From: JBGPTK01 sp963797765
GTDB taxonomy: Bacteria > Acidobacteriota > Terriglobia > Acidiferrales > UBA7541
Length of the DNA: 64,000 bases
NCBI GenBank assembly: GCA_963797765.1
Contig: CAWCQU010000003.1
Coordinates: forward strand, 1 to 64,000
Reading direction: 5' to 3'
The translations under genes and the position numbers were made by a program. Below are positions 1-8,592 of the stretch, piece after piece; within the stretch, counting starts at the first letter, position 1, and every line of letters begins with the position of its first letter. The notes below the pieces were generated by a model. That model was not told the origin of the DNA, searched no databases, and saw only the letters and a program-made list of their open reading frames with translations.

Positions 1-30
1 AGGCGCGCTACCAGGCTGCGCTACGCCCCG
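1..30 (-). tRNA. tRNA-Pro, 5' part only, cut by window edge
   Basis: The reverse complement of the first 30 bases begins CGGGGCGTAGCGCAGCCTGG and continues into a D-arm (AGCGCAGCCTGGTAGCGC), which is the standard 5' third of a bacterial tRNA. A first base C is characteristic of tRNA-Pro, where C1 pairs with G72. The anticodon lies outside the window, so the isotype is an inference from this 5' sequence alone. Confidence 0.7.
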
Positions 31-146
31 ACACGATTGCGCTGTCATTCTAGCGTACTTTGCGAGTTTGCTTCTACCACGCGGCCGGCACTTGGCGCGC
101 TCTTTGAAGAAGACGCCGGAACTTCTTCCCGACACCTTTTGACCAT

Positions 147-183
147 CAACAGGAGTATGCTACGCTTACGTTTTCTCCTGTTG
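147..183. promoter_or_regulatory. Inverted repeat upstream of the PadR gene, possible operator
   Basis: CAACAGGAG at 147-155 is repeated exactly in inverse as CTCCTGTTG at 175-183, with a 19-base spacer. It ends about 18 bases before the padR start codon. PadR proteins usually bind inverted repeats in their own promoters, so autoregulation is plausible, but the arms do not match the classical ATGT-ACAT PadR box. It could also form an RNA stem in the leader. Function is inferred only from position. Confidence 0.35.
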
Positions 184-200
184 GCCGTCTAAAGGAGCGT

Positions 201-539
201 ATGCCTTCCTTTTCCAGAAGTGAAGTCCTGCAGGGAACACTCGATCTGCTGGTCCTCAAGACCCTCGATTCCATGGGGCCGATGCACGGCTTCGGCATCG
301 CCCTTCGTATTCAACAGGTCTCTGAACACCTTCTGCAATTGAACCAGGGAACACTCTATCCTGCTCTGCTGCGGCTCGAACAGCGCGGCTGGATCGCGTC
401 TAAGTGGGGAATCTCGGAAAATAACCGGAAAGCCAAGTTTTATTCCCTCACCCGCGCTGGACGCAGGCAACTCGAAGCGGAAGCTGAAAATTGGGGCCGC
501 ATGTCGTCCATGATCAACCGCGTGTTGAGGACAAATTAG
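201..539 (+). CDS. PadR family transcriptional regulator
   Basis: A 112-residue winged-helix repressor of the short PadR subfamily. The N-terminus carries the family signature (residues 8-40, including LQGTLDLLVLKTL and MHGFGIALRIQ), followed by the recognition helix and wing region (LNQGTLYPALLRLEQRGWI) and the usual SRAGRRQLEAE-like end. PadR proteins sense small toxic compounds or envelope stress and repress adjacent transporters. The start has an AAAGGAG ribosome site at 192-198. The gene stops two bases before the downstream permease start, so the two form an operon; this PadR plus ADOP-permease pairing is very common in acidobacteria. The inducer cannot be told from sequence. Confidence 0.93.
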   Translation: MPSFSRSEVLQGTLDLLVLKTLDSMGPMHGFGIALRIQQVSEHLLQLNQGTLYPALLRLEQRGWIASKWGISENNRKAKFYSLTRAGRRQLEAEAENWGRMSSMINRVLRTN

Positions 540-541
540 CC

Positions 542-3211
542 ATGCTCGAATTTTGCCGCGAGTTTGTTCACCGGATCGCTGCACTTTTTCGCCGTCGTCG
601 TCTCGAAGACGATTTTAACGAGGAACTGCGCTCGCACCTGGAAATGGCGGTTGAACGCAACCTCAGCCGCGGCATGAGCCCCTCACAAGCGCGCCGTGAA
701 GCGCTCCTCGACCTCGGCGGCCTAGACCAAACCAAGGAAATCTATCGCCACCAGCGAGGATTGCCCATGATTGAGACCGCGCTGCAGGATTCCCGCTTCG
801 CCTTCCGGATGCTCCGTCGCAGCCCCGGTTTTTCGGCGCTGGTGATCCTCTGCTTGACTTTGGGGATCGGCGCCAATGCCGCGGTTTTCAGTTGGATCGA
901 AGGAATCCTGTTTCGACCCTATCCAGCCGTAACCCACCAGGAGCGCTTGCTCGCACTCACCGGAACGGCCCGCGGCGAACCCGGCCACACCGCCATTTCC
1001 TGGCCGGACCTTCTCGACTTGCAGCGCAACTGCACGCTCTTTGACGCGTTTATTGTAAATAAGATCATGGGAACCACCCTCAATATCGGTGACCGCGCCG
1101 AACGCGCCACCGGAAGCATCGTCTCGGCAAATTATTTTGACGCCATCGGGGTCCATCCGATTCTTGGCCGCGGATTCCAACCCGGTGAGGATACCGGACG
1201 GAACTCGCATGCCGTCGTGGTGATCAGCTATCAGCTCTGGCAAGGGCGATTCAAAGGTGATCCGCAAATCATCGGGAAAACGCAACGCCTCAATGGCGTG
1301 TCGCATACGATTGTGGGCGTTGCGCCGCAAGGCTTTTACGGAACCTTTGTCGGCTGGGCGATGCAGTTCTGGGTTCCGGCGTCGATGGAAGAAACTTTCG
1401 AAGCGGGCGGCTACAAACTGGAGGATCGCGGCGCGCGATGGATCGAAGCCTACGTGCGGCTCAAGCCCGGCGTCACTCGCCAGCAGGCCCAACAGGAAAT
1501 TACGGCCGTAGCAAGACGATTGGAAGCGGACTATCCGGATACCAATCGCGGCCGCGGCATCCAATTGTGGCCTCTCTGGCAAACGCCATTCAACAATGCG
1601 GGCACTCTGCTCCCCACTCTTGAAATCATGCTGGCCGTAGTCGTCTTTGTCCTGCTCATCACCTGCGCAAACGTAGGCAATCTGCTGCTGGTCAGATCCT
1701 TCGCGCGGCGGCATGAGATCACCGTGCGCCTCGCTTTGGGCGCCGGGCGCGGCCGTCTGGTGAAGCAACTTTTTACGGAAGGCTTGGTATTGTCAGCATT
1801 GGGCGCGGTTGGCGGACTGGCCGTTGCGCACTGGTGCAGTCACGCGCTCGTGCTCTTGTTTCCGGCGCGCGGCGGCGTGGCAATGCACCTGCCCGGAGAA
1901 ATCGATTGGCGCGTCCTTGCAGTGACCGGCGGCGTTTGCCTGATCACCACTCTTCTGCTCGGCCTGGTCCCGGCGATTCAGACCCGCAAACTCGATCTTG
2001 CCGCCGCGCTGAATGCCGAATCGGCGGGAGTGGTTGGCGGACGGGGCAAAGCGTGGCTCCGCTCCAGCCTGGTTCTCGTTCAGGTGTCGCTCAGTTTCGT
2101 TCTCCTGGTCGGAGCAGGCCTGCTGCTGCAAAGCCTGCTGAAAATTCGCAATGCCAGCCCCGGTTTTTCCACCCGCGGAGTGCTGACCACCTCTGTGAGT
2201 CTGGTTTCTGCAGGATATGACGATCAACGCGCCAGGGATTTTCAAGACCAGCTCGTCGATCGCGTGAAAGCTCTGCCCGGAGTTGGATCGGCGGCGTTCG
2301 CGCGTGTCAATCCGCTTGATTATGGCTCCTATTCATCAGCGCCCATTGCCGTGGATGGCTATCAGCCCCCGCCCGACGAGCAGCCCACCGTTCAATACAA
2401 TGAAGTAGATCCCGATTATTTCGTGACCATGGGCATCCCTTTATTATCGGGCCGCGAATTCACGCGGGCCGACGACGAAAACGCCGTTCCGGTTGCGGTG
2501 GTCAACGAAACCATGGCCGCGAAGTATTGGCATGGCGCGAATCCGCTTGGCGAGCGCGTTCAAGTTAAGGGCCGATGGATGCGGATCGTCGGCGTCGCCA
2601 GGGATTCCAAATACCAAAGCGTTCGAGAACTGCCCATGCCGTTTTTCTATGTGCCTCGCCGCCAGAAGTTTTCGCGCGGAGGAACTCTAACTATCCGAAC
2701 CGCGCTGCCTCCGGAAACCATGGCCCGGGCGCTGGCCCGCGAGGTGCATGCGCTCGATGCCAATCTGGGTCTTTACGAAGTGATCTCGCTGCAGGAACAA
2801 TTGGATCGCTCCACCTCGCCGCAGTTGGTGGCTGTAACCCTGGTTGGCGTTTTGGGTGGATTGGCTCTGCTGCTCGCGGCCATCGGTCTCTATGGCGTGA
2901 TGTCTTACTCCGTATCGCAGAGCACCCGCGAGCTAGGGTTGCGAATGGCGCTCGGCGCTGGCGCATCCGATGTGTTGCGCCACGTGATGTTCAAGGGCCT
3001 GGCGTTGATGGCAACCGGCATCGTCCTTGGCGCAGTGGCTGCGCTGGCGGTAACCCGGCTGATGGGAAATCTTCTCTACAAAGTAAGTCCCCACGACCCG
3101 CTCGCATTCGCGTTGGCTTTCGCTGTGATGACCGTCGTTTCGTTCGCGGCCTGCTTCCTGCCAGCCTGGCGCGCCTCCCGCACCGATCCAGTCCAGGCTC
3201 TGCGCGCCTGA
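542..3211 (+). CDS. ADOP-type ABC transporter permease (MacB/FtsX family)
   Basis: An 889-residue inner-membrane protein of the acidobacterial duplicated orphan permease (ADOP) type. Residues 1-70 form the N-terminal prefix domain (RRRRLEDDFNEELRSHLEMA), then come two MacB periplasmic-core plus FtsX permease units. The first FtsX helix triplet holds the motif VRLALGAGRGRLVKQL (about residues 400-415) and the last holds LGLRMALGAGASDVLRH near the C-terminus, which ends in PAWRASRTDPVQALRA. No ATP-binding domain is present and no ATPase gene is adjacent, which is the rule in this family; the substrate is unknown. A longer reading from 491 would overlap padR; the ATG at 542 is preferred because the prefix domain starts there. 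It is probably controlled by the upstream PadR. Confidence 0.92.
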   Translation: MLEFCREFVHRIAALFRRRRLEDDFNEELRSHLEMAVERNLSRGMSPSQARREALLDLGGLDQTKEIYRHQRGLPMIETALQDSRFAFRMLRRSPGFSALVILCLTLGIGANAAVFSWIEGILFRPYPAVTHQERLLALTGTARGEPGHTAISWPDLLDLQRNCTLFDAFIVNKIMGTTLNIGDRAERATGSIVSANYFDAIGVHPILGRGFQPGEDTGRNSHAVVVISYQLWQGRFKGDPQIIGKTQRLNGVSHTIVGVAPQGFYGTFVGWAMQFWVPASMEETFEAGGYKLEDRGARWIEAYVRLKPGVTRQQAQQEITAVARRLEADYPDTNRGRGIQLWPLWQTPFNNAGTLLPTLEIMLAVVVFVLLITCANVGNLLLVRSFARRHEITVRLALGAGRGRLVKQLFTEGLVLSALGAVGGLAVAHWCSHALVLLFPARGGVAMHLPGEIDWRVLAVTGGVCLITTLLLGLVPAIQTRKLDLAAALNAESAGVVGGRGKAWLRSSLVLVQVSLSFVLLVGAGLLLQSLLKIRNASPGFSTRGVLTTSVSLVSAGYDDQRARDFQDQLVDRVKALPGVGSAAFARVNPLDYGSYSSAPIAVDGYQPPPDEQPTVQYNEVDPDYFVTMGIPLLSGREFTRADDENAVPVAVVNETMAAKYWHGANPLGERVQVKGRWMRIVGVARDSKYQSVRELPMPFFYVPRRQKFSRGGTLTIRTALPPETMARALAREVHALDANLGLYEVISLQEQLDRSTSPQLVAVTLVGVLGGLALLLAAIGLYGVMSYSVSQSTRELGLRMALGAGASDVLRHVMFKGLALMATGIVLGAVAALAVTRLMGNLLYKVSPHDPLAFALAFAVMTVVSFAACFLPAWRASRTDPVQALRA

Positions 3212-3654
3212 TTCGCGGGAGGAGCCCCGTTCGATATTTCTTGTCATGCTGAGCGCAGCGCGCTGTTTGCGCCCCGACGCCTTTTGTCGGGGCGAAGCAC
3301 TCTCTCCGAAATTTCCAGCGCCAGCTCAGCGTTCCGCCCAAAATCAGCCTGCACACTAAACCTGCACTGACCCGTCCGAAATGCGAAATGGAATTGCTGC
3401 CCGTCAATCCAGTGGATGAAGGAAGTCTTGCGATTCGAGAGCGGAATGAAACTAAGAATCTCAAACGGTCCTACTCAAGAACCCCACGTGTAAACTCGGC
3501 ACAATGGGGCACTCCACCCAACTTCGTCAAAACTGAGGACTCCCGGGCCACCCGCGATTTGAGCGCATGGTGGCCGAGGTTTGCTTGGGGAAAGTCCGTT
3601 TGATGCTGCCCGGAGTCGGTCCTTGTGACCCATGACCAGTCCCCCGGGATGCTT
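3212..3654. other. Intergenic stretch without a convincing gene
   Basis: Between the permease and the convergently oriented Rhs gene. The left part holds an interspersed repeat with a strong hairpin (separate entry). A 71-codon plus-strand reading frame at 3388-3603 has no recognisable domain, no ribosome site and no homologue that I recognise. Nothing else is seen. Confidence 0.6.
3243..3308. repeat. REP-like interspersed repeat with hairpin (GTCATGCTGAG type)
   Basis: The element opens with GTCATGCTGAGCGCAGCG and closes with GCGAAGCACTCTCTCC, the acidobacterial REP-like pattern. Its centre holds a perfect 8-bp stem, GCCCCGAC (3271-3278) with GTCGGGGC (3286-3293), around a 7-base loop. It lies just after the permease stop codon, so it could also protect or end that transcript, although no T-run follows. 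Related copies are at about 41801-41875, 50708-50748 and 62611-62651. Confidence 0.6.
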
Positions 3655-4929
3655 TCAATGATGAGTGGGGACGCGAGCGGGTTCCTCGAATGTGTAGAAA
3701 ATATCTCGTGCAATCTGTCGAATCATGACGCGCGTTAATTTTCCACTTAGGTCGGTGACATCCACTTGGCGAGAATTTGCAGGTTCGTTGTCAACGTAAC
3801 GGAATTTGTATATGCGTCCATTGCTCGAATTTTGCTCGATTACTCTCCCCTTGGAGTCATATTTGTTTTCAATGAGAATTCCCCGTGAGGAGTCGTCGAT
3901 TTTGACGATACGGCTCCAGGAGTCGAATGAGTAATTTATTGTCTGACCGGTGGGGTAACGTACCGAACTCAACCTGTAGTCGGAATCGTAGCCGTAGTTA
4001 ACCACATTTCCAAAGCTGTCCTTGATGTTGAGAATTCGACCCTCGTCGTCGTAGGTCAGCCGAATCCAGAGTCCGTTCGGAGACTTAATCTCCGTCAAAT
4101 CACCGTTGGATTGGCGGGACAATCGGACCTCATTCCCATTCCGATCGAAAATACCAACGAGCGACCCCTGCTGGGGTCGCTTGGAATAGTATGCCTCCGG
4201 TGATAGATAGGTGGTTCCATCTTCGAGACTCAGGTCCCATCCGTTACCGTTCCAATCTATTCGTGAGCCCGTAAAGATCTGAGGTGCTCCAGTAAATTCG
4301 AACACTGCGTCGCCATAACCTGTGCCCGGCGAAATGCGTGGAAAATTCATTTCGATTCCATCCGGCAGGTACCAGGTGACTTCCGAGTACGGATTCCGGT
4401 GCCCCCAAAGGTAGGGGTCATAGACGTGTGGGAGATAGATTCGATAATGTATTGCCCAGTTGGTCATGGGGCGATAAGTTCGTGTGAAAGCCAGAGGAAT
4501 CGCATCGACAACATGTAGATCTGTTTTCACCGGAGTAAACTGATCCGATGCAAGGGCGATTTCGAATAAATCCAGAGCTCTTCCATCTGGCACTAACGTA
4601 AGGCATTCTCCAAATGTCTCCGATGCAACGGGTTGGCCCACCGCGTTTGGGGATACAATGAAGAAACACGGGAGTCCCTTGTGCCACACCGACAGTTTTG
4701 GGGAAGTTATGGCGGGAAGCGAACGAAGTTGAGGCCTGACCTGCCATTTCTCGTAGTCACTTCGAAAGTGTGGCCACAGGCTAATCCGGTATGCGATCGC
4801 TGCCAGAATGCACAAGAAGATGAGATCTTTCCATCCGCGAGAGCGCAGGTATCCTTTCATCGATCTTGTTAGTTTACCAGTCAACACAGCACTACGTAAC
4901 TTGTTCCGTGCATTCTCCGCTGGATTCAC
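3655..4929 (-). CDS. Orphan Rhs/YD-repeat protein, short form
   Basis: A 424-residue protein with one N-terminal membrane segment (about residues 36-52, FLCILAAIAYRISLW), a DUF6531-like Rhs N-terminal region (VVDAIPLAFTRTYRPMTNW near residues 140-160) and about five YD/RHS repeats (for example LTYDDEGRILNIKDSFGNVV, VNYGYDSDYRLSSVRYPTGQ) toward the end. Full Rhs proteins run beyond 1000 residues with a large shell and a variable toxin tail; here the protein stops soon after the repeats, with no core hallmark and no toxin domain, and no immunity gene is next to it. It may be a relic or a stand-alone short form that occurs in acidobacteria. The start is uncertain: GTG at 4929 or ATG at 4860, neither with a strong ribosome site. 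Confidence 0.75.
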   Translation of the reverse strand: MNPAENARNKLRSAVLTGKLTRSMKGYLRSRGWKDLIFLCILAAIAYRISLWPHFRSDYEKWQVRPQLRSLPAITSPKLSVWHKGLPCFFIVSPNAVGQPVASETFGECLTLVPDGRALDLFEIALASDQFTPVKTDLHVVDAIPLAFTRTYRPMTNWAIHYRIYLPHVYDPYLWGHRNPYSEVTWYLPDGIEMNFPRISPGTGYGDAVFEFTGAPQIFTGSRIDWNGNGWDLSLEDGTTYLSPEAYYSKRPQQGSLVGIFDRNGNEVRLSRQSNGDLTEIKSPNGLWIRLTYDDEGRILNIKDSFGNVVNYGYDSDYRLSSVRYPTGQTINYSFDSWSRIVKIDDSSRGILIENKYDSKGRVIEQNSSNGRIYKFRYVDNEPANSRQVDVTDLSGKLTRVMIRQIARDIFYTFEEPARVPTHH

Positions 4930-4985
4930 TTATTTCCAACTCAAATTTGGGCATCTTAAGTCGCTTTCAAAATATATTCTGTAGT

Positions 4986-5210
4986 TAAAATCCATCATGT
5001 TTGGGCGGATGGGCCGGACGATTGCGAATTCGGCGATCATGTGTGCCCCAGGGGGCAGCTTTTGCGTGGGGCGAAAACGTCGGGCGCAGCCCTTCGGAGC
5101 TTTGGGTAAACCCTTCGAGGCTCCCTTCGTTCCTCAGGGCAAGCATGGCGAGCAGGATAACCCTTCAAGGCTCAGGATAAACAAGCAGCGCCCCTACAAA
5201 TGCTGGGGAG
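4986..5210. repeat. Intergenic repeat debris upstream of the Rhs gene
   Basis: No gene is seen between the Rhs gene and htrA. The stretch is made of fragments typical of acidobacterial intergenic repeats: two related pieces reading CCCTTCGAGGCTCC and CCCTTCAAGGCTCAGG, and at 5182-5197 CAAGCAGCGCCCCTAC, the exact reverse complement of a 16-base piece at 56786-56801. Confidence 0.5.
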
Positions 5211-5211
5211 G

Positions 5212-6685
5212 CTAGTCCAGGGTGAATGCGAGGAACATCAGCTTGTCGTCGCGTTGGATTTGCAGGGCGATGGGATCGCCGGGTTTGATGGCTTTGAGGG
5301 CGTTGCGAAGGCCGTCGACCGAAGTTACTTTTTCGCCGTTGATGGAGCGGATCACGTCGCCGGTGGTCAGCGGAACATCGCCCGTCGCTTCCGCGGACCG
5401 TGCCACCACCACCACTCCCCACGGGTCGCGCAGATCGGAAACTTCTCCGGCAATTTTCTGGTCGATTGCAATGCCAAGGACGCCCAGCGGACGAATCAAA
5501 CTTTTCTCCGGATCGGCGAGCGAGGCAAGCTGATCGATTTCGCGGGGTTTTTCGATCACGGTCACGTCGAACGCGAGCCGCTTCGTTCCGCGAAGAACTT
5601 CCAGATGCACTTTTCCGCCCGATTCGTGCAGCACAAGATGCAGGGTGAAATACGGGAACATTGTCCACCGGCCGGCCGTCCATCGAGATCACCACATCTT
5701 GAATATGCAAGCCGGCCGCCTCCGCCGGGCCGCCCGGTTTGACGTCGGAAATCACAACTCCCGAATCCTGGCCCAGATTCAAAGCGGTGGCCAGCGTGGG
5801 CGTGATCGTTTGCACCTCCACTCCAATTTCGCCGCGATGAAGGTGGCCGGTGCGGCGAAGCTGGTCGTAAGCAACGTTCACGATGGCGCTGGGAATCGCG
5901 AAGCCCAGGCCTTCGTTTCCTCCGGACGAGGTGATGATGAACGTGTTCACTCCCACCACTTCGCCGCTGACGTTGACCAGCGGACCGCCGGAATTTCCCG
6001 GATTGATGGGAGCGTCAGTCTGAATATAAATCATCGGCGAATCCGGCTCGGTTTGGCGCGCGGTGGCGCTGACCACTCCCATGCTTACGGAATTGCGAAG
6101 GCCTTGCGGGCTGCCAAATGCAAAAACAAGTTCGCCCTGGCGAAGGTCGGCAAATTTTGCCACGGGAATCGTGGGCAGATCCTTTGCCTCGACTTTGAGG
6201 ACGGCCAGGTCAACGTCGGTTGCCACGCCAATAATTCGAGCGGGAAGGACTGTGCTGCGATAGGTCAAGGAGTTGGTGGGAGACATGTCTCCGCTGGGGC
6301 GGGACAAAACAATTTGGACTCGCTGCGCTCCCTTCACCACATGCGCGTTGGTGATGATGTATCCCGTAGAATCGATAATGAAGCCGGAACCGATTGCCCG
6401 TTGGCGGCCGATCACGACACCCCCGCTGGAATCGCTGTCGCTATTGTCATCATCCAGCGTTCCATAGCCGGTCACCAGAATCTGGACGACACTGGGGGCT
6501 ACCTTGGCGATCAGCGCTTCAATGGCGGAATTTACTTTGCGAAGAGGGTTGGCGTCGTTGTCTGCTTGCGCCGCGGCCGGCGGTGGAACCGTGAGCAAAG
6601 CGATCGCGATGAGCGAGAAAATTCCAGCGAAAATACGATTCCTGCGTCCGCAGGCAACGCTCCGAATTCGTTCCAATTGCGGCAA
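5212..6685 (-). CDS. HtrA/DegP-type periplasmic serine protease, frameshifted
   Basis: Periplasmic protease/chaperone of the trypsin-PDZ class, about 490 residues when read across one frame break. An N-terminal signal anchor (AGIFSLIAIALLTVPPPAAAQA) precedes a trypsin fold with the full triad: His in GYIITNAHVV, Asp in DVDLAVLKVE and Ser in PINPGNSGGPL. PDZ1 follows (VEVQTITPTLATALNLGQ... GRPVDN). At 5648-5650 the frame breaks; dropping one base of the AAA (sense TTT) gives GRPVDNVPVFTLHLVLHE and restores a complete C-terminus with a second PDZ-like domain (DVIRSINGEKVTSVDGLRNA) ending at 5212. Without correction the protein runs into a nonsense tail to 5165. The TTG at 6685 is preferred as start because GAGGAG sits 7 bases upstream; an ATG at 6745 is the alternative. 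Confidence 0.88.
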
Positions 6686-7053
6686 AGACGGTCTCCTCAA
6701 AGAATCGCCGGGAGCAGAATAAATAGCGCCGAACGAAGATTGCAAGCAGTTCGCCGGCGAGCCGCGCTACGGCCCGCGGACCTTTTTACTATAGGCGAAT
6801 GCAGGGTTCCAAGTGTGCGGAATTATCAGTGGCGCCCTAAATTAGGAGATTTGACGCTCAATTATTAGCCACTGTGCGAAAGCGTCTGGGCCTAATGGCC
6901 GACTATTAAGCCGGCATGGATGTCGGAGCTGAAGAGCCTATGTGGCAACTCGGTTCTGGCTGTTGCCACGCTGGCTGCATTTTGCCAAGTGGTTGAAAGC
7001 AAAGATGCCACCCTAAAGGGTGGCGCTACACGATCACCACTACTTGGCGGAAT
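6686..7053. other. Intergenic region with a hairpin repeat, no gene
   Basis: Upstream of htrA and downstream of the dCTP-deaminase-like gene (both on the minus strand). It should hold the htrA promoter. At 7007-7024 there is a perfect 7-bp hairpin, GCCACCC-TAAA-GGGTGGC, followed by GCTACAC, a recognisable acidobacterial intergenic repeat, which lies where the transcript of the preceding gene would end. No supported reading frame was found. Confidence 0.5.
7007..7024. repeat. Perfect hairpin, GCCACCC-TAAA-GGGTGGC
   Basis: Seven perfectly paired bases with a TAAA tetraloop, 30 bases beyond the stop of the minus-strand dCTP-deaminase-like gene. There is no run of T after it on either strand, so it is not a textbook intrinsic terminator; it may still stabilise a 3' end. 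Confidence 0.5.
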
Positions 7054-7613
7054 TCAGTTTTCTTGTTCGTTCAGGGCATGCACGGGCTGTGGCGCGATCT
7101 TGGCGGGATTCAAACGGAAAAGACGCAGCCGGGAGAGACGGGCATTTTGCTTGATCTCAATGCGCAGCGCGCTCACTTCCAGCAGCGCTTCCACCGGAGC
7201 CACCCGGCCGCGGAGAGACATGGTGGCGTGGCTTCCGCCGGCGCGCCGCAAACGTTCCAAAGTCTCGAGCAGGCCGAGTTCATCGCCGCTCAGTTCCAAA
7301 GTCTCGTTGAATTCCACGATGTAGCTGCCGCGGCCGAGCTCCCACCAGCCATACTTGTCTTCCGGGTGCCGCCGCTCCGGTGGCAATCGCTACCTTTCCG
7401 GCCGGCACGTAATCGCTGCCGCTGAAATCCACCTTGCCCAGCGGGATCGAGCGAATAGATGTTGGCTACCGTCAGATGGACGGAATATCCATCCACCTGG
7501 AATTTCGCGTTCAGGATACCTTTAACGCGCTCGGCAGCCTCTTTACCGCTAATCAATTCCATCCTGAATTTCTCCGAACTAATCAGCGACAGCGATGCGA
7601 TCGGGAGCGACAT
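7054..7613 (-). pseudogene. dCTP deaminase/dUTPase-fold protein, two frame breaks
   Basis: Reading through three frames gives one coherent protein of about 186 residues: MSLPIASLSLISSEKF... up to NIYSLDP, then LGKVDFSGSDYVPAGKVAIA, then RRHPEDKYGWWELGRGSY, and FNETLELSGDELGLLE to the end. The order (beta-rich N-terminus, GSYIVEFNETLEL, then a segment where RSS-type residues are expected) resembles the trimeric dCTP deaminase/dUTPase fold, but the conserved serine-rich catalytic motif reads MSLRGRVAPVEALLEV here, so activity is doubtful. Breaks lie near 7442 and 7381 and each is one extra base. Either the gene is decaying or the sequence carries indel errors. The family call is a resemblance by eye and should be treated as tentative. 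Confidence 0.5.
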
Positions 7614-7692
7614 TTACTATATCTTCCACAGCGCCCGGGCGCCAGAAAACCCGAGAGGGAATTGCTTGATCTGAAACTTCTATCAGGGGGAG

Positions 7693-8385
7693 CTAAACAG
7701 TCTTATCTTTTGAATAACAAAGTGGTTCCAGGATGCATTCCGAGCAGCGGGGCTTGCGTGCCTGGCACACCCGGCGGCCATGCCAGATCAATTGGTGGGA
7801 GAAGGCGATCCACTTTTCCCTGGGTATTACTTTCATCAGGTCCTGTTCGATTTTTTGGGCGTCGGTATTCTTGGTCAGATCGAGACGGCCGGCCAGTCTT
7901 TGCACATGCGTATCCACCACCACTCCCGCAGCGATGCCGTAGGCCGTGCCGAGAACCACGTTGGCGGTCTTTCGCGCCACGCCCGGCAAAGTTAATAGCT
8001 GCTCCATTGTTTTCGGAACCTGGCCGCCAAACTCTTCGACGATCTTCTTGCTGGCTCCCAGAATCGACTTGGTCTTGTTCCGAAAAAATCCGGTGCTGCG
8101 GATTTCGTTTTCCAGGTCGTTCGGGGTGGCGAATGCGAACGCTTCAGGGGATGGATACTTCTTGAAAAGAACTGGAGTGACCATATTGACTCGCACGTCG
8201 GTGCACTGCGCCGAAAGAATCGTGGCGATCAACAATTGAAAGGGATTCTGGTGGAGCAAGGCGCAGGTTGCTTCCGGATATCCTTCGTCAAGCTTGGCGA
8301 GAATGGCGGCGACTCTTTTTGGGTCGGTGCCTGGCTGCTTTCCACTCTGCTTCGCGGACTTCTTTTTTCCGGCGCGTTTTTTCAT
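7693..8385 (-). CDS. nth: Endonuclease III (base-excision DNA glycosylase/AP lyase)
   Basis: A 230-residue enzyme that removes oxidised pyrimidines from DNA and nicks the resulting abasic site by beta-elimination. All key elements are visible: helix-hairpin-helix LPGVARKTANVVLG (residues 133-146) with the catalytic Lys139, catalytic Asp158 in VVDTHVQRL, and the C-terminal [4Fe-4S] ligands Cys207, Cys214, Cys217 and Cys223 in the spacing C-X6-C-X2-C-X5-C. A lysine-rich N-terminal extension of about 20 residues is common in GC-rich bacteria. Start is the ATG at 8385. It appears as a single-gene unit, divergent from the MFS gene. Confidence 0.97.
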   Translation of the reverse strand: MKKRAGKKKSAKQSGKQPGTDPKRVAAILAKLDEGYPEATCALLHQNPFQLLIATILSAQCTDVRVNMVTPVLFKKYPSPEAFAFATPNDLENEIRSTGFFRNKTKSILGASKKIVEEFGGQVPKTMEQLLTLPGVARKTANVVLGTAYGIAAGVVVDTHVQRLAGRLDLTKNTDAQKIEQDLMKVIPREKWIAFSHQLIWHGRRVCQARKPRCSECILEPLCYSKDKTV

Positions 8386-8592
8386 GTTGGAATCTTCCTG
8401 TTGCCAAGCGGGGAACTATATCACAGGCTCGCCGCCGGCGAATTTTCTGCAACCTGTCCGCAAAAACCTGTTCGCTAGTCCGTGAAGCAAGCCGTGACTT
8501 GTGGGATGATTATTGTTTCCTCGCCGAAGTTTGCGGCTGGCTGGGGAACCTGCGGACGCCCGGGTGATTGCTCCGCATCACGATCCAAACGC

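Noticed and set aside
3388..3603. 71-codon plus-strand frame after the first ADOP gene
   Set aside because: No ribosome site, no domain and it lies in repeat-bearing intergenic DNA.
3655..4929. Rhs protein as a contact-dependent toxin system
   Set aside because: No C-terminal toxin domain, no small immunity gene and no secretion marker adjoin it.
5165..5660. C-terminal Arg/Ser-rich extension of HtrA in the uncorrected frame
   Set aside because: It is the antisense-like product of a frame break; the other frame holds a clean PDZ-type end.
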